From Sulfuricurvum sp. (lineage in GTDB: Bacteria > Campylobacterota > Campylobacteria > Campylobacterales > Sulfurimonadaceae), in NCBI GenBank assembly GCA_028710885.1, contig JAQTTG010000001.1:248001-312000 (forward strand): DNA of 64,000 bases. Reading direction: 5' to 3'. How positions within the stretch are numbered: position 1 is the first letter of the stretch; each line of letters begins with the position of its first letter. A program made the translations under genes and the position numbers. Positions 1 through 7,823 of this stretch are shown in pieces. The notes beneath the pieces are model-generated. The model was not told where the DNA came from, made no database searches, and saw nothing but the letters and a program-made list of their open reading frames with translations.

Positions 1-33
1 AGCCCAGTGAAATTTCCCTGCTTCGGAGTAACC

Positions 34-708
34 ATGGAGTCTGAATTTTTAGCCACAATGATTTTGACTTTTAAACTCGCTGCAATTACAACGATGATAT
101 TACTCGTCATTGCAATCCCACTTGCAGCTTTTTTGGTCTTCGGAAAAATGCGATTTAAAAGCATTCTTGAGACCATTGTCTCTATGCCTCTGGTTCTCCC
201 ACCTTCGGTATTGGGATTTTATCTCCTCGTAGCATTTAGCCCCTCTTCATTTATCGGAAAATTCTTAACTGATCACGGCATTCGTCTAGCATTTAGTTTC
301 GAAGGGCTTGTTGTGGGATCAGTTATATTTAGCCTCCCTTTTATGGTCCACCCAATTCAATCGGCACTTAGTCAAGTACCTAAATCAATCTTTGAGGCCG
401 CCTATACCCTCGGTAAATCAAAACTGCAAACCATGATACATGTTATTCTCCCATCAATACGACATGGACTGATATCGGGAATTGTACTCGCCTTTGCCCA
501 TACAGTCGGAGAGTTTGGAGTAATTCTGATGATCGGCGGAAATATCCCCGGTGAGACACGTGTTGCCTCCATCGCTATCTATGACGAAGTTGAATCACTT
601 AACTATGCACTGGCACATCAATATGCTTTAACCTTGTTTGCCGTAACCTTTGCCATACTTCTTCTTGTTTATACCCTTAATAAGAAATCGCTGGGGGATA
701 TTAGATGA
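34..708 (+). CDS. modB: Molybdate ABC transporter permease ModB
   Basis: Inner-membrane permease that should carry molybdate (or tungstate) into the cytoplasm together with ModC. About five hydrophobic segments are visible, with the cytoplasmic ABC-contact loop EAAYTLGKS near residue 130 and a GEFGVILMIGG stretch typical of ModB/CysT permeases. I place the start at the ATG at 34 because GGAG lies at 24-27. An in-frame GTG at 7 would add nine residues but has no visible ribosome binding site. The stop overlaps the modC start by 4 nt, indicating one operon. A periplasmic ModA gene is probably upstream, outside the window. At 224 residues it has normal family length. Molybdate rather than another oxyanion is supported by the ModC partner and the nearby Mop protein. 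Confidence 0.9.
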   Translation: MESEFLATMILTFKLAAITTMILLVIAIPLAAFLVFGKMRFKSILETIVSMPLVLPPSVLGFYLLVAFSPSSFIGKFLTDHGIRLAFSFEGLVVGSVIFSLPFMVHPIQSALSQVPKSIFEAAYTLGKSKLQTMIHVILPSIRHGLISGIVLAFAHTVGEFGVILMIGGNIPGETRVASIAIYDEVESLNYALAHQYALTLFAVTFAILLLVYTLNKKSLGDIR

Positions 709-1580
709 TATTGATAAATATTAAAAAACATCTCGATACCGCGGAAGGCTCATTTGAAGCCCATTTCAAGCTTGAAGTCAACACCAGTGAGTTTCTTACC
801 CTATTTGGTCCATCTGGTGCCGGTAAGACAACCTTGATGCGTATGATTGCCGGCTTAGAAACACCCGATAGCGGTGTTATCGAAGTCGATGATGAAATAT
901 GGTTTGACAGCGCTCGTAACATTAATCTAACGCCTCAAAAACGAAGTATTGGATTTGTATTTCAAGACTATGCACTTTTCCCCACGATGAGTGTACGTAA
1001 AAATCTCCTCTTTGCTACGGAAAACGACGAACAACGGCAGAATGTCGATGAACTAATCGAAATAATCGAGCTCACTGCACTCGCTCACCGCCTTCCATCG
1101 ACCCTCTCAGGAGGACAAAAACAGCGGGTCGCATTAGCACGTGCATTAGTGCGTCGCCCAAAAATTCTCTTACTGGATGAACCTCTCTCTGCGCTCGATC
1201 CCACTATGCGGCAAAAACTGCAAAACGAACTTCTCCTCATTCATAAGAAACTCGATGTAACAACCCTTTTGGTGAGCCATGACATTGCCGAGACTGTAAA
1301 ACTCTCCGATCGAATAGCAGCGGTAGAAAAAGGTAAAATTGTCCGTTTATGCCCACCAATGGAATTTTTCAGTTCTAAAACTCTTAGTGGAAAACTTCAG
1401 CTGATTGGAGAGGTATTAAAAATCGAAGAAGATTTCCCGGTAGCAGTGGTTACATTACTCGTCGCATCGACAATCGTACGAGCTGTTATCAGTACCGATC
1501 AGGCATCATTATTAAATATTGGTTCGCATGCCATTATTTCATCCAAAGCATTTAACCCGATCGTCATGCCGATTCAGTAA
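705..1580 (+). CDS. modC: Molybdate ABC transporter ATP-binding protein ModC
   Basis: ATPase that powers the ModB permease. Visible in order are Walker A GPSGAGKTT (residues 35-43), the Q-loop in FVFQDYALFP, the signature LSGGQKQR, Walker B ILLLDEPLSALD and the switch His in LVSHD. The tail after about residue 225 reads as one TOBE/Mop-like regulatory domain (start KLQLIGEV). That makes 291 residues, shorter than the roughly 350-residue ModC of enterobacteria. The ATG overlaps the modB stop (ATGA). TOBE domains in this family bind oxyanion and damp transport when the cell is replete. ABC function is certain; the molybdate assignment rests on ModB and family resemblance. Confidence 0.9.
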   Translation: MILINIKKHLDTAEGSFEAHFKLEVNTSEFLTLFGPSGAGKTTLMRMIAGLETPDSGVIEVDDEIWFDSARNINLTPQKRSIGFVFQDYALFPTMSVRKNLLFATENDEQRQNVDELIEIIELTALAHRLPSTLSGGQKQRVALARALVRRPKILLLDEPLSALDPTMRQKLQNELLLIHKKLDVTTLLVSHDIAETVKLSDRIAAVEKGKIVRLCPPMEFFSSKTLSGKLQLIGEVLKIEEDFPVAVVTLLVASTIVRAVISTDQASLLNIGSHAIISSKAFNPIVMPIQ

Positions 1581-1600
1581 AATCATAAAGAGAACATAGT

Positions 1601-2140
1601 TTATTTACCAATTATTTTTTTAAACATAGATTTTAAAAATCCATCTTTGATAACCATCTTGTCTATGTATTCATCATATGTCATTTTTTTATCAGAGAGA
1701 AGTTGTGTTAAATATGCCTCAGACTCTGCCAGCCCCTTATTTTTTTCTATCGATAAGAGTTCAGCATATAGCTTAGAAATTTCATTCACAAGCTGAGCAT
1801 CTGCGGCTCGTCGGTGAGCAACATATCCTACAACACGATTTTCATATGGATGTTTTCGTATTTCAAAGTGTGTTGTAACCCAATAATAATCACCATTTTT
1901 TGCCAAATTTTTGACTACTGCAAAAATATCTTGATTTTTTTTAAGCCGTTCCCACATCAATTTGAAAATTATTGCCGGCATATCGGGATGACGAATAATA
2001 TTATGCGGTTTGTACATCAATTCATCAGCACTGTATCCGGAGATTTGACAAAAATCACCATTAACATATTCTATATTACCACTCTTATCAGTACGACTTA
2101 CAATCAAAATTTGCGGGTCAATTTTTATTTGATTATTCAT
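1601..2140 (-). CDS. Stand-alone PAS energy-taxis sensor, Aer/CetB type
   Basis: A cytoplasmic PAS protein (179 aa) with one domain at roughly residues 18-115. It matches the FAD-binding Aer/CetB class: DKSGNIEYVNGDFCQISGYS, then the hallmark NIIRHPDMP, then KNGDYYWVTTHFE. In Campylobacter jejuni, CetB senses redox state through FAD and passes the signal to the partner CetA, which carries the signalling domain. No CetA-like neighbour is present here, and the C-terminal 60 residues are helical without a known output domain. A -10 box TATAAT lies at 2176-2181 on the minus strand, with AAGGGG upstream of the ATG. The domain call is firm; the taxis role is inferred from the family. Confidence 0.8.
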   Translation of the reverse strand: MNNQIKIDPQILIVSRTDKSGNIEYVNGDFCQISGYSADELMYKPHNIIRHPDMPAIIFKLMWERLKKNQDIFAVVKNLAKNGDYYWVTTHFEIRKHPYENRVVGYVAHRRAADAQLVNEISKLYAELLSIEKNKGLAESEAYLTQLLSDKKMTYDEYIDKMVIKDGFLKSMFKKIIGK

Positions 2141-2175
2141 ACTATATTATTCCCCTTATAAAAACGATTTAATAT

Positions 2176-2181
2176 ATTATA
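2176..2181 (-). promoter_or_regulatory. -10 box for the PAS sensor gene
   Basis: TATAAT on the minus strand, 35 nt upstream of the ATG at 2140. As for most promoters in this window no convincing -35 box is seen, which is usual for Campylobacterota sigma-70 promoters. Confidence 0.5.
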
Positions 2182-2351
2182 TTCATTTTTGGTATTATTT
2201 ATAGATGATTATTGTAGAAATTTTATCCATGTCGCCTTATTTATTAATACCAGACAATACGTTATTTAGATGGTTATTCGTAATAAACGCTTTGTGCGAC
2301 GATATCATCGTTATCTAGATTAAAAGACGACTGAATATTTTTGAAGCGTAA

Positions 2352-2404
2352 ACGCCTCAATCAATACTATCCAAACGATATTGACTGAGACGTCTGTTTT
2401 TTTT
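2352..2404 (+). terminator. Strong plus-strand intrinsic terminator without an obvious gene
   Basis: Arms at 2352-2366 and 2379-2393 pair at 13 of 15 positions around a 12-nt loop. Eight T residues follow at 2397-2404 on the plus strand. Both flanking genes run on the minus strand, so this polarity fits neither. On the minus strand the hairpin follows the globin-like gene directly but has no U-tract. It may end a small plus-strand RNA starting somewhere in 2165-2340, or serve as a weak terminator for the minus-strand gene. Confidence 0.55.
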
Positions 2405-2407
2405 ATA

Positions 2408-2959
2408 TTAACCGCATCGGCTCAGATATTTAAAATCAACAAAATCAGTCCAGATAGAGCTATATGGATATCGTGTAATTTCAATGGAAAAGTTACGACG
2501 ATTAATCATCCATATCGAAAGAGGCTCAATCCAGTTCCAAAATTCTTCAATACATTCCGATGGCATTGAGAGATCATTAATTGCTTTTTTATACATTGCC
2601 AACCACACTTCTCTAGCCTTTTCATCAACTGTTATTTGGAAATAACGCATTCGCAAAGAAGGACATCCAACAATCGGCAAAGAATATTTACCACGCGATA
2701 ATATATCCACAAAAAAATCAGCCGTCTTTTTAGTGGCAAATTCAAATAAATCATCTTCAAATGGCAAAAAGTTTTCGATACCGCAAAGACGCAATAAGTT
2801 ATGGTGATAACGAACCATTTGTCTGATTTTATCAGCACCCCAAATCATATATAAACGATGAGAAGGATAAAGAACCTCAGGATACATGCTCTCATGATGA
2901 TTCAATAGAGCCCTATTCTTTTCGAGTGACAATTTACTTTCATCCATAATCTGTGTCAT
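2408..2959 (-). CDS. Truncated-globin-like protein
   Basis: A 183-residue protein resembling group II truncated haemoglobins. Helices equivalent to B-E are suggested by IRQMVRYHHNLL and TADFFVDIL, followed by the F-helix region GCPSLRMRY and helix G REVWLAMYKKAI. In M. tuberculosis GlbO-type globins the last R of RLRMRH is followed by the haem-ligating proximal His. Here that position reads Tyr and two residues are missing, so haem coordination must differ or be lost. Flanking N- and C-terminal extensions are unassigned. I place the start at 2959 because GGAGG sits six bases before it; an upstream in-frame ATG at 2971 would put that site inside the coding region. Nitric oxide or oxygen handling is only a family-based guess. 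Confidence 0.6.
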   Translation of the reverse strand: MTQIMDESKLSLEKNRALLNHHESMYPEVLYPSHRLYMIWGADKIRQMVRYHHNLLRLCGIENFLPFEDDLFEFATKKTADFFVDILSRGKYSLPIVGCPSLRMRYFQITVDEKAREVWLAMYKKAINDLSMPSECIEEFWNWIEPLSIWMINRRNFSIEITRYPYSSIWTDFVDFKYLSRCG

Positions 2960-2996
2960 TGTTCCCTCCATTTAGGTTAAAAGACTTGCAATAAAA

Positions 2997-3020
2997 CGTT
3001 ATGTCTTTTGTGACATAACG
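2997..3020 (-). promoter_or_regulatory. Palindromic operator at the globin-like gene promoter
   Basis: Perfect 9-bp inverted arms CGTTATGTC and GACATAACG flank a 6-bp spacer. The site lies immediately downstream of a minus-strand TATAAT box (3023-3028), so it would cover the transcription start. That placement suits a repressor. It resembles a dimeric regulator site, perhaps of the Crp/FNR superfamily, but I cannot name the regulator. Confidence 0.5.
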
Positions 3021-3022
3021 AA

Positions 3023-3028
3023 ATTATA
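3023..3028 (-). promoter_or_regulatory. -10 box for the globin-like gene
   Basis: TATAAT on the minus strand. Predicted transcription start is near 3016, inside the palindrome at 2997-3020, giving a leader of about 55 nt before the ATG at 2959. Confidence 0.5.
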
Positions 3029-3096
3029 GGATAAATTTCTTAAACAATTGTAAAAAAATAAATAAGTAACTGGGTTATAAAACACAATGGAATAGT

Positions 3097-3117
3097 TTTC
3101 CGGGTCAATCCCGGAAA
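3097..3117 (-). terminator. Hairpin downstream of the Mop gene
   Basis: Perfect 8-bp arms TTTCCGGG and CCCGGAAA around a 5-nt loop, starting nine bases past the stop of the Mop gene. The U-tract is poor, so termination strength is doubtful. Confidence 0.4.
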
Positions 3118-3125
3118 TAGATGTA

Positions 3126-3539
3126 TTATTTAGCGAGAATGATGAAACTGGCTTTGATAAGAGCGTAAACGGTATCGCCTACTTTAAAATCCAAATCTTC
3201 AACAGCATCTTCCGTGATAACAGCTGTCAAAGTTTGATCTCCCATTGAGAGTTTAAGCTCACTGTTAACCATACCGTTTTTAACTTCGGTAACTTTTGTT
3301 TCAATCACATTTCGGGTACTGATTTTTCCCGGTTTTTCTTTTGCAACCATCACAAATGGTGCCTTGATGATAGCGTATACACTCTCACCTACTGTTAAAG
3401 CCATCTCTTCCACCGATTCGTTGGTTACGACTGCTTTTAAAACTTTATCCCCTACTGAAAGAACGACCTCACTATTGATCTGTCCGGCTTTAACTTCGGT
3501 AATAATACCTTTTAGCTCATTGCGTGCACTGGTTTTCAT
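3126..3539 (-). CDS. Molybdate-binding protein with two Mop repeats
   Basis: A small soluble protein (137 aa) made of two similar Mop/TOBE repeats of about 65 residues. Repeat one starts at SARNELKG and repeat two at STRNVIET. Each continues through an NSEVVLSVGD- or NSELKLSMGD-type strand and ends in YAIIKAPFVMVAK or YALIKASFIILAK. Such di-Mop proteins bind molybdate or tungstate in the cytoplasm as storage or buffering proteins. There is no DNA-binding domain, so it is not ModE. It lies 1.5 kb from modBC but in a separate unit. AAAGGAATG precedes the ATG. Function is inferred from the fold and context. Confidence 0.85.
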   Translation of the reverse strand: MKTSARNELKGIITEVKAGQINSEVVLSVGDKVLKAVVTNESVEEMALTVGESVYAIIKAPFVMVAKEKPGKISTRNVIETKVTEVKNGMVNSELKLSMGDQTLTAVITEDAVEDLDFKVGDTVYALIKASFIILAK

Positions 3540-3622
3540 GACATTCCTTTTGTATATATTCTGAATGTCTGCGGTTATGAAAGTATCCGATAATTTAACT
3601 TAAACATTAGCTTATATTTATT

Positions 3623-3641
3623 TTGATATTACGTATATCAA
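3623..3641. promoter_or_regulatory. Possible operator between the Mop gene and the regulator
   Basis: Inverted arms TTGATAT and ATATCAA separated by 5 bp, in the divergent spacer between the Mop gene and the response regulator. AT-rich palindromes of this kind are reminiscent of ModE sites, but the region is AT-rich and chance is a real possibility. Confidence 0.25.
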
Positions 3642-3686
3642 GATTACTTTTACTATAAAATATATCGTCTATTTTTTTATCAATGC

Positions 3687-3692
3687 TATAAT
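3687..3692 (+). promoter_or_regulatory. Extended -10 box predicting a leaderless mRNA
   Basis: TGCTATAAT, an extended -10 element, ends only six bases before the ATG at 3699 of the response regulator. No Shine-Dalgarno sequence is present. The transcript should therefore start at or within a base or two of the start codon. Confidence 0.55.
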
Positions 3693-3698
3693 CTTCCC

Positions 3699-4388
3699 AT
3701 GCAAACAAATCAACCTATACGCCTAAAGATCTTACTGCTTGAAGACGATGAAACTCTCTCAGAAATCATCCAAGAATTCCTCGAAGAGCAAGGATATGAA
3801 GTTATTTGTGTATTTGATGGCTTTGAAGCTGTTGATACCATTTATGATACCGATTTTGACCTCTATCTACTCGATATCAAAGTGCCGTTTCAAAACGGTT
3901 TTGATGTTTTAACCCAATTACGTGAAGACGGCAGAGAGAGCCCAGCTATCTTTATCAGTTCACTTTCAAGTATAGACGATCTTTCTAAAGCTTTTGATGC
4001 AGGTTGCGACGATTTTTTACGAAAACCTTTTGAACTAAAAGAGCTCGGCATCCGGATCAATTCACTCACAAAACGGAAGTTTTACCACAAATCCGATGAC
4101 AAGATTAAAATTACGAAAGATATCTATTTTCATCTTCAACAAAATCGTCTTTACCATCACGACAAAGAGATTCCATTGGCCCGAAAAGAGTCCAAAATAC
4201 TGAAAATGTTACTCGCTCATCCGGGAGAAGTGATAAGCAATGAACAATTTTTTGCCTCTGCATGGGATTACGATGATGATACCGGTGAAGAGAGTCTACG
4301 CACCCATATTAAAAACCTACGTAAGCTTTTAGGCAAAGAAACTATTATCAACATTCGAGGACAAGGGTACTATCTTGCTCAAAGTTGA
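3699..4388 (+). CDS. OmpR-family response regulator
   Basis: A DNA-binding response regulator of 229 aa. The receiver domain (about 8-120) carries the acidic pair EDD, the phospho-acceptor Asp59 in YLLDIKVP, Ser in FISS and the Lys of FLRKPF. A winged-helix domain follows at about 135-229 and ends in the typical NIRGQGYYL. The kinase gene overlaps its end by 14 nt, so the two form a cognate pair. The stimulus and regulon are not evident. The start has no ribosome binding site but lies directly behind a -10 box. Confidence 0.9.
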   Translation: MQTNQPIRLKILLLEDDETLSEIIQEFLEEQGYEVICVFDGFEAVDTIYDTDFDLYLLDIKVPFQNGFDVLTQLREDGRESPAIFISSLSSIDDLSKAFDAGCDDFLRKPFELKELGIRINSLTKRKFYHKSDDKIKITKDIYFHLQQNRLYHHDKEIPLARKESKILKMLLAHPGEVISNEQFFASAWDYDDDTGEESLRTHIKNLRKLLGKETIINIRGQGYYLAQS

Positions 4389-5535
4389 ACGAACTTCACT
4401 GATTCAATTTGTCTCACTTTTTGTTGTCTTAATCATCTCATTTTTACTTACTTTCTCAGTTCTTTATTACTACTACCAAAAAAATATCTTTTTCGAAGTA
4501 CGACAAACATCAATCCTCTACTATGCAGGTAAAGTATATGAAAAAATTTATTCAGCTTCATCACTCGAAGAAGTTTCTCAGCGTTTAGTCAAAGATTCCC
4601 GTTTTGACATCGCTTTGTTAAATGATAAGAAAGAGATCGTTTATTCTTCAGCACCAGTTTTTAATAACATCCCTTTTAAAAAAGGTATTTTTGAGTTTAA
4701 ACACCATCTTTACGAAATTGAATCGATAGAGATGGCAAAACTCCACCACTACCGTTATATTGTCATCCGTACCTATTCAATAGAACGAGAACTTACACAA
4801 ACACGAAGGACTATTTATATCGCTTTATTCTCTTCCATTATCTTTATGACCCTTGTGATTTATGCTCTATCCAAACTCTTTCTTCGCCCTTTGCGTGAAT
4901 ACATCGGAAAACTTGATGGATTTATACGTGATACTACCCACGAGCTCAATACCCCTCTTTCCATTATTACTATGAGTGTTGAACGTCTTAATGAAGATAT
5001 AGATGATCCTAAACTCCAAAAGCATCTCAATCGTATGACAGTTGCGCTTCGTACAATCTCACACCTCTATAATGATCTTACTTTTCTGACGCTCTATCAA
5101 CAAGAATCAAAAAATGAAAATTTAGTAGAACTGCATACTCTTTTAGAAGAAAGAATTCACTATTTTCGTCCTTTAGCAGATACCAAAAAAATCATTTTCT
5201 CTCTCAATATTACGCCAAAAAGACTCATGCTGAATCCTGAAAAAATTTCTCGAGTGATTGATAATCTTCTCTCGAATGCCATCAAATATAACAAGCGTTC
5301 AGGAAGTATAACGATCACATTGAATAATGATTATTTACGTATCAGCGATACCGGTATCGGAATACCCGAGGAAAAATTAAGCGATATTTTCCTCCGATAC
5401 ACTCGCTTTGATGATGCAAACGGTGGTTTCGGTATCGGATTAAACATCGTCTATATCATTTGTCAGGAATATGGCTTTCCTATTTCAGTTCATTCAAAAA
5501 TTGGAGAAGGTACAACCTTCGAAATTACCTTTTAA
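4375..5535 (+). CDS. Membrane sensor histidine kinase
   Basis: Cognate kinase of the preceding regulator (386 aa). Two membrane segments, at about 11-33 and 145-167, enclose a periplasmic sensor of about 110 residues without a recognisable fold. The HisKA domain has the phospho-His189 in TTHELNTPLS. The ATPase domain shows NLLSNAIKYN, the D-box ISDTGIGIP and GFGIGLNIV, so it should be catalytically competent. No HAMP domain is obvious. Translation probably begins at TTG 4375 with AGGG upstream, inside the end of the regulator gene, which suggests coupling. The signal sensed is unknown. Confidence 0.88.
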   Translation: MLKVERTSLIQFVSLFVVLIISFLLTFSVLYYYYQKNIFFEVRQTSILYYAGKVYEKIYSASSLEEVSQRLVKDSRFDIALLNDKKEIVYSSAPVFNNIPFKKGIFEFKHHLYEIESIEMAKLHHYRYIVIRTYSIERELTQTRRTIYIALFSSIIFMTLVIYALSKLFLRPLREYIGKLDGFIRDTTHELNTPLSIITMSVERLNEDIDDPKLQKHLNRMTVALRTISHLYNDLTFLTLYQQESKNENLVELHTLLEERIHYFRPLADTKKIIFSLNITPKRLMLNPEKISRVIDNLLSNAIKYNKRSGSITITLNNDYLRISDTGIGIPEEKLSDIFLRYTRFDDANGGFGIGLNIVYIICQEYGFPISVHSKIGEGTTFEITF

Positions 5536-5539
5536 TCCT

Positions 5540-6127
5540 TTATCGTGATAAATTCATCATTGTATTAATAACTTTATAGGGCAATTTATGCTTTAAAAGC
5601 ATTTGTATCTCTTCATAAGAGTACATTTTATAAGGGAGCTTTGCTGCTTGTAAATGAGCTATTACCTCTTTTTCGCGTAAGTGCTTATTTCGAAGACCTT
5701 CGATGATATCAATTACTCTCCATCCATTAGGACCGATATAAAGCAATTTTTTTTCTGATTCTTCCACCATACTTAGAGCATTTGGATTTTTGTTCAAAAT
5801 TTCACGCACTTCATAAGTTTGATTTTCTTTTATTTTTTGATTTAACAAACCCATATTAATTTTATTTTCGACTTTTTCACTTTCTTCTTCTTTAGTTATC
5901 TTTTTGGATACCTCTTTTTTGACAACTACCTTTTTTATCGGCACTATTTTACTATCTGATTTATTCTCATCATCTACCATTAATGGTACTGTTTCATCCA
6001 TTTTTTCATTCAAAAACTGAGAGAGGTTATTGTCAGGACTTTGTATCGTTTCATTTTCAAATGTGAGCGTAGTACATCCAAAAAATGTGAGAGAGATTAA
6101 GGATATTGCCATTGTTTTAAAATTCAT
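5540..6127 (-). CDS. Predicted lipoprotein of unknown function
   Basis: The N-terminus is a lipoprotein signal peptide with lipobox TFFGC (Cys18), so the mature protein should be lipid-anchored in the cell envelope. A low-complexity, highly charged linker follows (KKVVVKKEVSKKITKEEE). The C-terminal 100 residues look folded, with RVIDIIEGLRNKHLREKEV and a helical end. I recognise no family. It is convergent with the kinase gene, with only four bases between the stops. The protein is 195 aa. Confidence 0.7.
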   Translation of the reverse strand: MNFKTMAISLISLTFFGCTTLTFENETIQSPDNNLSQFLNEKMDETVPLMVDDENKSDSKIVPIKKVVVKKEVSKKITKEEESEKVENKINMGLLNQKIKENQTYEVREILNKNPNALSMVEESEKKLLYIGPNGWRVIDIIEGLRNKHLREKEVIAHLQAAKLPYKMYSYEEIQMLLKHKLPYKVINTMMNLSR

Positions 6128-6220
6128 TTTAGCACCAAATATTTATTTAAATAATATAATATAACATTAAAACTTATATAGTATTTATTCTGAAATTGTC
6201 TCTTTCCAATTTATATTGGT

Positions 6221-6226
6221 TATAAT
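6221..6226 (+). promoter_or_regulatory. -10 box for the MASE1-GGDEF gene
   Basis: TATAAT, with the predicted start near 6233. This supports the downstream ATG at 6252 over the upstream TTG at 6216, which would lie before the transcription start. Confidence 0.5.
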
Positions 6227-6251
6227 CCTAATCAGCTATATAGGAGACGGT

Positions 6252-7745
6252 ATGAATACGTTCAGAACAAAATCCATTCCGTTGATTTATCTTCTCCCAT
6301 TCATAATGCTAAGCTATATACTACTCAGTAAAGTCAGCCTATTTTTTACCAGTATGCCAGAGGGTATAGGGATTATTTGGTTTCCTAATGGCTTATTATT
6401 ATCTCTTTTCATCTTACGGCCAATGCGAGAATGGATTTGGATCGTTATTGCGATCATACCTGCTGAAATCATAGCAGATATACAAATGTTCACCGTATTT
6501 CAAGCCTTTCAGTTTGTTGTAATCAATCTGAGTGAAACCATGTTTTCTGCTTATTTACTCCATAAGCTCTCACCTGAGAAAGAGACATTTAACAACATAC
6601 GCTATGTTATGCTTTTTATCATCTTTGCTCTAGCTATCAATCCATCCATAAGTGCATTTTTTGGCGCTATGATTTATAACACACAAATTTCTTCTCAGAA
6701 TAACTTTATAGCTTTTTGGCGTATTTGGTTTTTTGGTGATTCTCTCGGAATACTTTTTTTAACCCCTCTCATTATCTCATGGAGTGAATATCCCAAGAAA
6801 TTTTTATTTACTCAACATCTTTTCGAATCAATTTTGACGGATGCTATTAGTATATATCTTGCTGTGGAATTATTTTCGATCCAATTTACCCCTAGTGTTC
6901 TCCCTACTACACCGATGATTTTTATTTTAATTACACTATGGGTCGTATATCGAAACGGGATGCGTTCAGGCATTATGATAGGATTTATCATCAGCATGAT
7001 TGCTATCTATTTTACTATCCATCACCAAGGGCCGTTTACAATCTTTGATCCGGTACAAAACACCATCTATATCCAAGAATTTATTGCTGCGATGATTACT
7101 TCAACCCTCTTTTTCGGTGTATTTCTCCGTCAAGTAAATGAAACCAACAGTTTACTTTTGCAATCCAATACCGCATTAGAATCATTGGCTCAAAATCTCG
7201 AAAATGAAGTTATGCAAAAAACAGCACAATTACGTGAAGCCAATGAAAAATTAACTGAACTTGCTACTACTGATCCACTCACACATATCCATAATCGACG
7301 ATTTTTAGAAGATAATGCTAATCTCTCTATTGCTCATGCAATGCGCTACAACATCCCCTTATCTCTTATTATGTTTGATATCGATTTTTTTAAATCTATC
7401 AATGATACATATGGACATCAATGCGGTGATAATGTCTTAATTAGCATTACCAAAAGTGTTAAAACACGCCTTCGTAAAGAGGATGTTTTTGCTCGCATCG
7501 GCGGAGAAGAGTTTGTGATAATGATTCCCCAGCCGCTTGAGCAGGCAATCATATTGGCGACTGAACTAAAAGAGGTTATTGCCGCATTAACAATCCCTAC
7601 TGAATCACAGCCTATATCTTGTACTGTCAGCATGGGAATTTCCACATTTTCAACTCATTTAAATAAACTTGAAACCCTCTTGCACGATGCTGATATAAAA
7701 CTCTATCAGGCAAAAGAGGAAGGTCGAAATCGAATTGTTTGGTAA
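6252..7745 (+). CDS. Diguanylate cyclase with MASE1 membrane sensor
   Basis: Makes cyclic di-GMP from two GTP. The N-terminal 290 residues are a multi-span MASE1-type integral sensor, with GIIWFPNGLLLSLF and PAEIIADI as typical pieces. A short coiled linker leads to a GGDEF domain. The active-site motif reads GGEEF, an accepted variant, and an inhibitory I-site RKED sits five residues before it, so both catalysis and product inhibition look intact. The start at 6252 is chosen for TAGGAG at 6241-6246. It probably shapes surface or motility behaviour. The ligand is unknown. Confidence 0.88.
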   Translation: MNTFRTKSIPLIYLLPFIMLSYILLSKVSLFFTSMPEGIGIIWFPNGLLLSLFILRPMREWIWIVIAIIPAEIIADIQMFTVFQAFQFVVINLSETMFSAYLLHKLSPEKETFNNIRYVMLFIIFALAINPSISAFFGAMIYNTQISSQNNFIAFWRIWFFGDSLGILFLTPLIISWSEYPKKFLFTQHLFESILTDAISIYLAVELFSIQFTPSVLPTTPMIFILITLWVVYRNGMRSGIMIGFIISMIAIYFTIHHQGPFTIFDPVQNTIYIQEFIAAMITSTLFFGVFLRQVNETNSLLLQSNTALESLAQNLENEVMQKTAQLREANEKLTELATTDPLTHIHNRRFLEDNANLSIAHAMRYNIPLSLIMFDIDFFKSINDTYGHQCGDNVLISITKSVKTRLRKEDVFARIGGEEFVIMIPQPLEQAIILATELKEVIAALTIPTESQPISCTVSMGISTFSTHLNKLETLLHDADIKLYQAKEEGRNRIVW

Positions 7746-7784
7746 TAAACACTCAAATAATCACACGAATTACTCTTATGAATG

Positions 7785-7790
7785 TATAAT
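7785..7790 (+). promoter_or_regulatory. -10 box for the first SlyD-type gene
   Basis: TATAAT, predicting a leader of about 27 nt before ATG 7824. It rules out the upstream in-frame ATG at 7782, which would lie before the transcription start. Confidence 0.5.
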
Positions 7791-7823
7791 GGTCAAAAAA
7801 GTTTAATACACAAGAGAGTCCCT

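Noticed and set aside
7-33. Upstream GTG start for modB
   Set aside because: No ribosome binding site, while GGAG is well placed for the ATG at 34.
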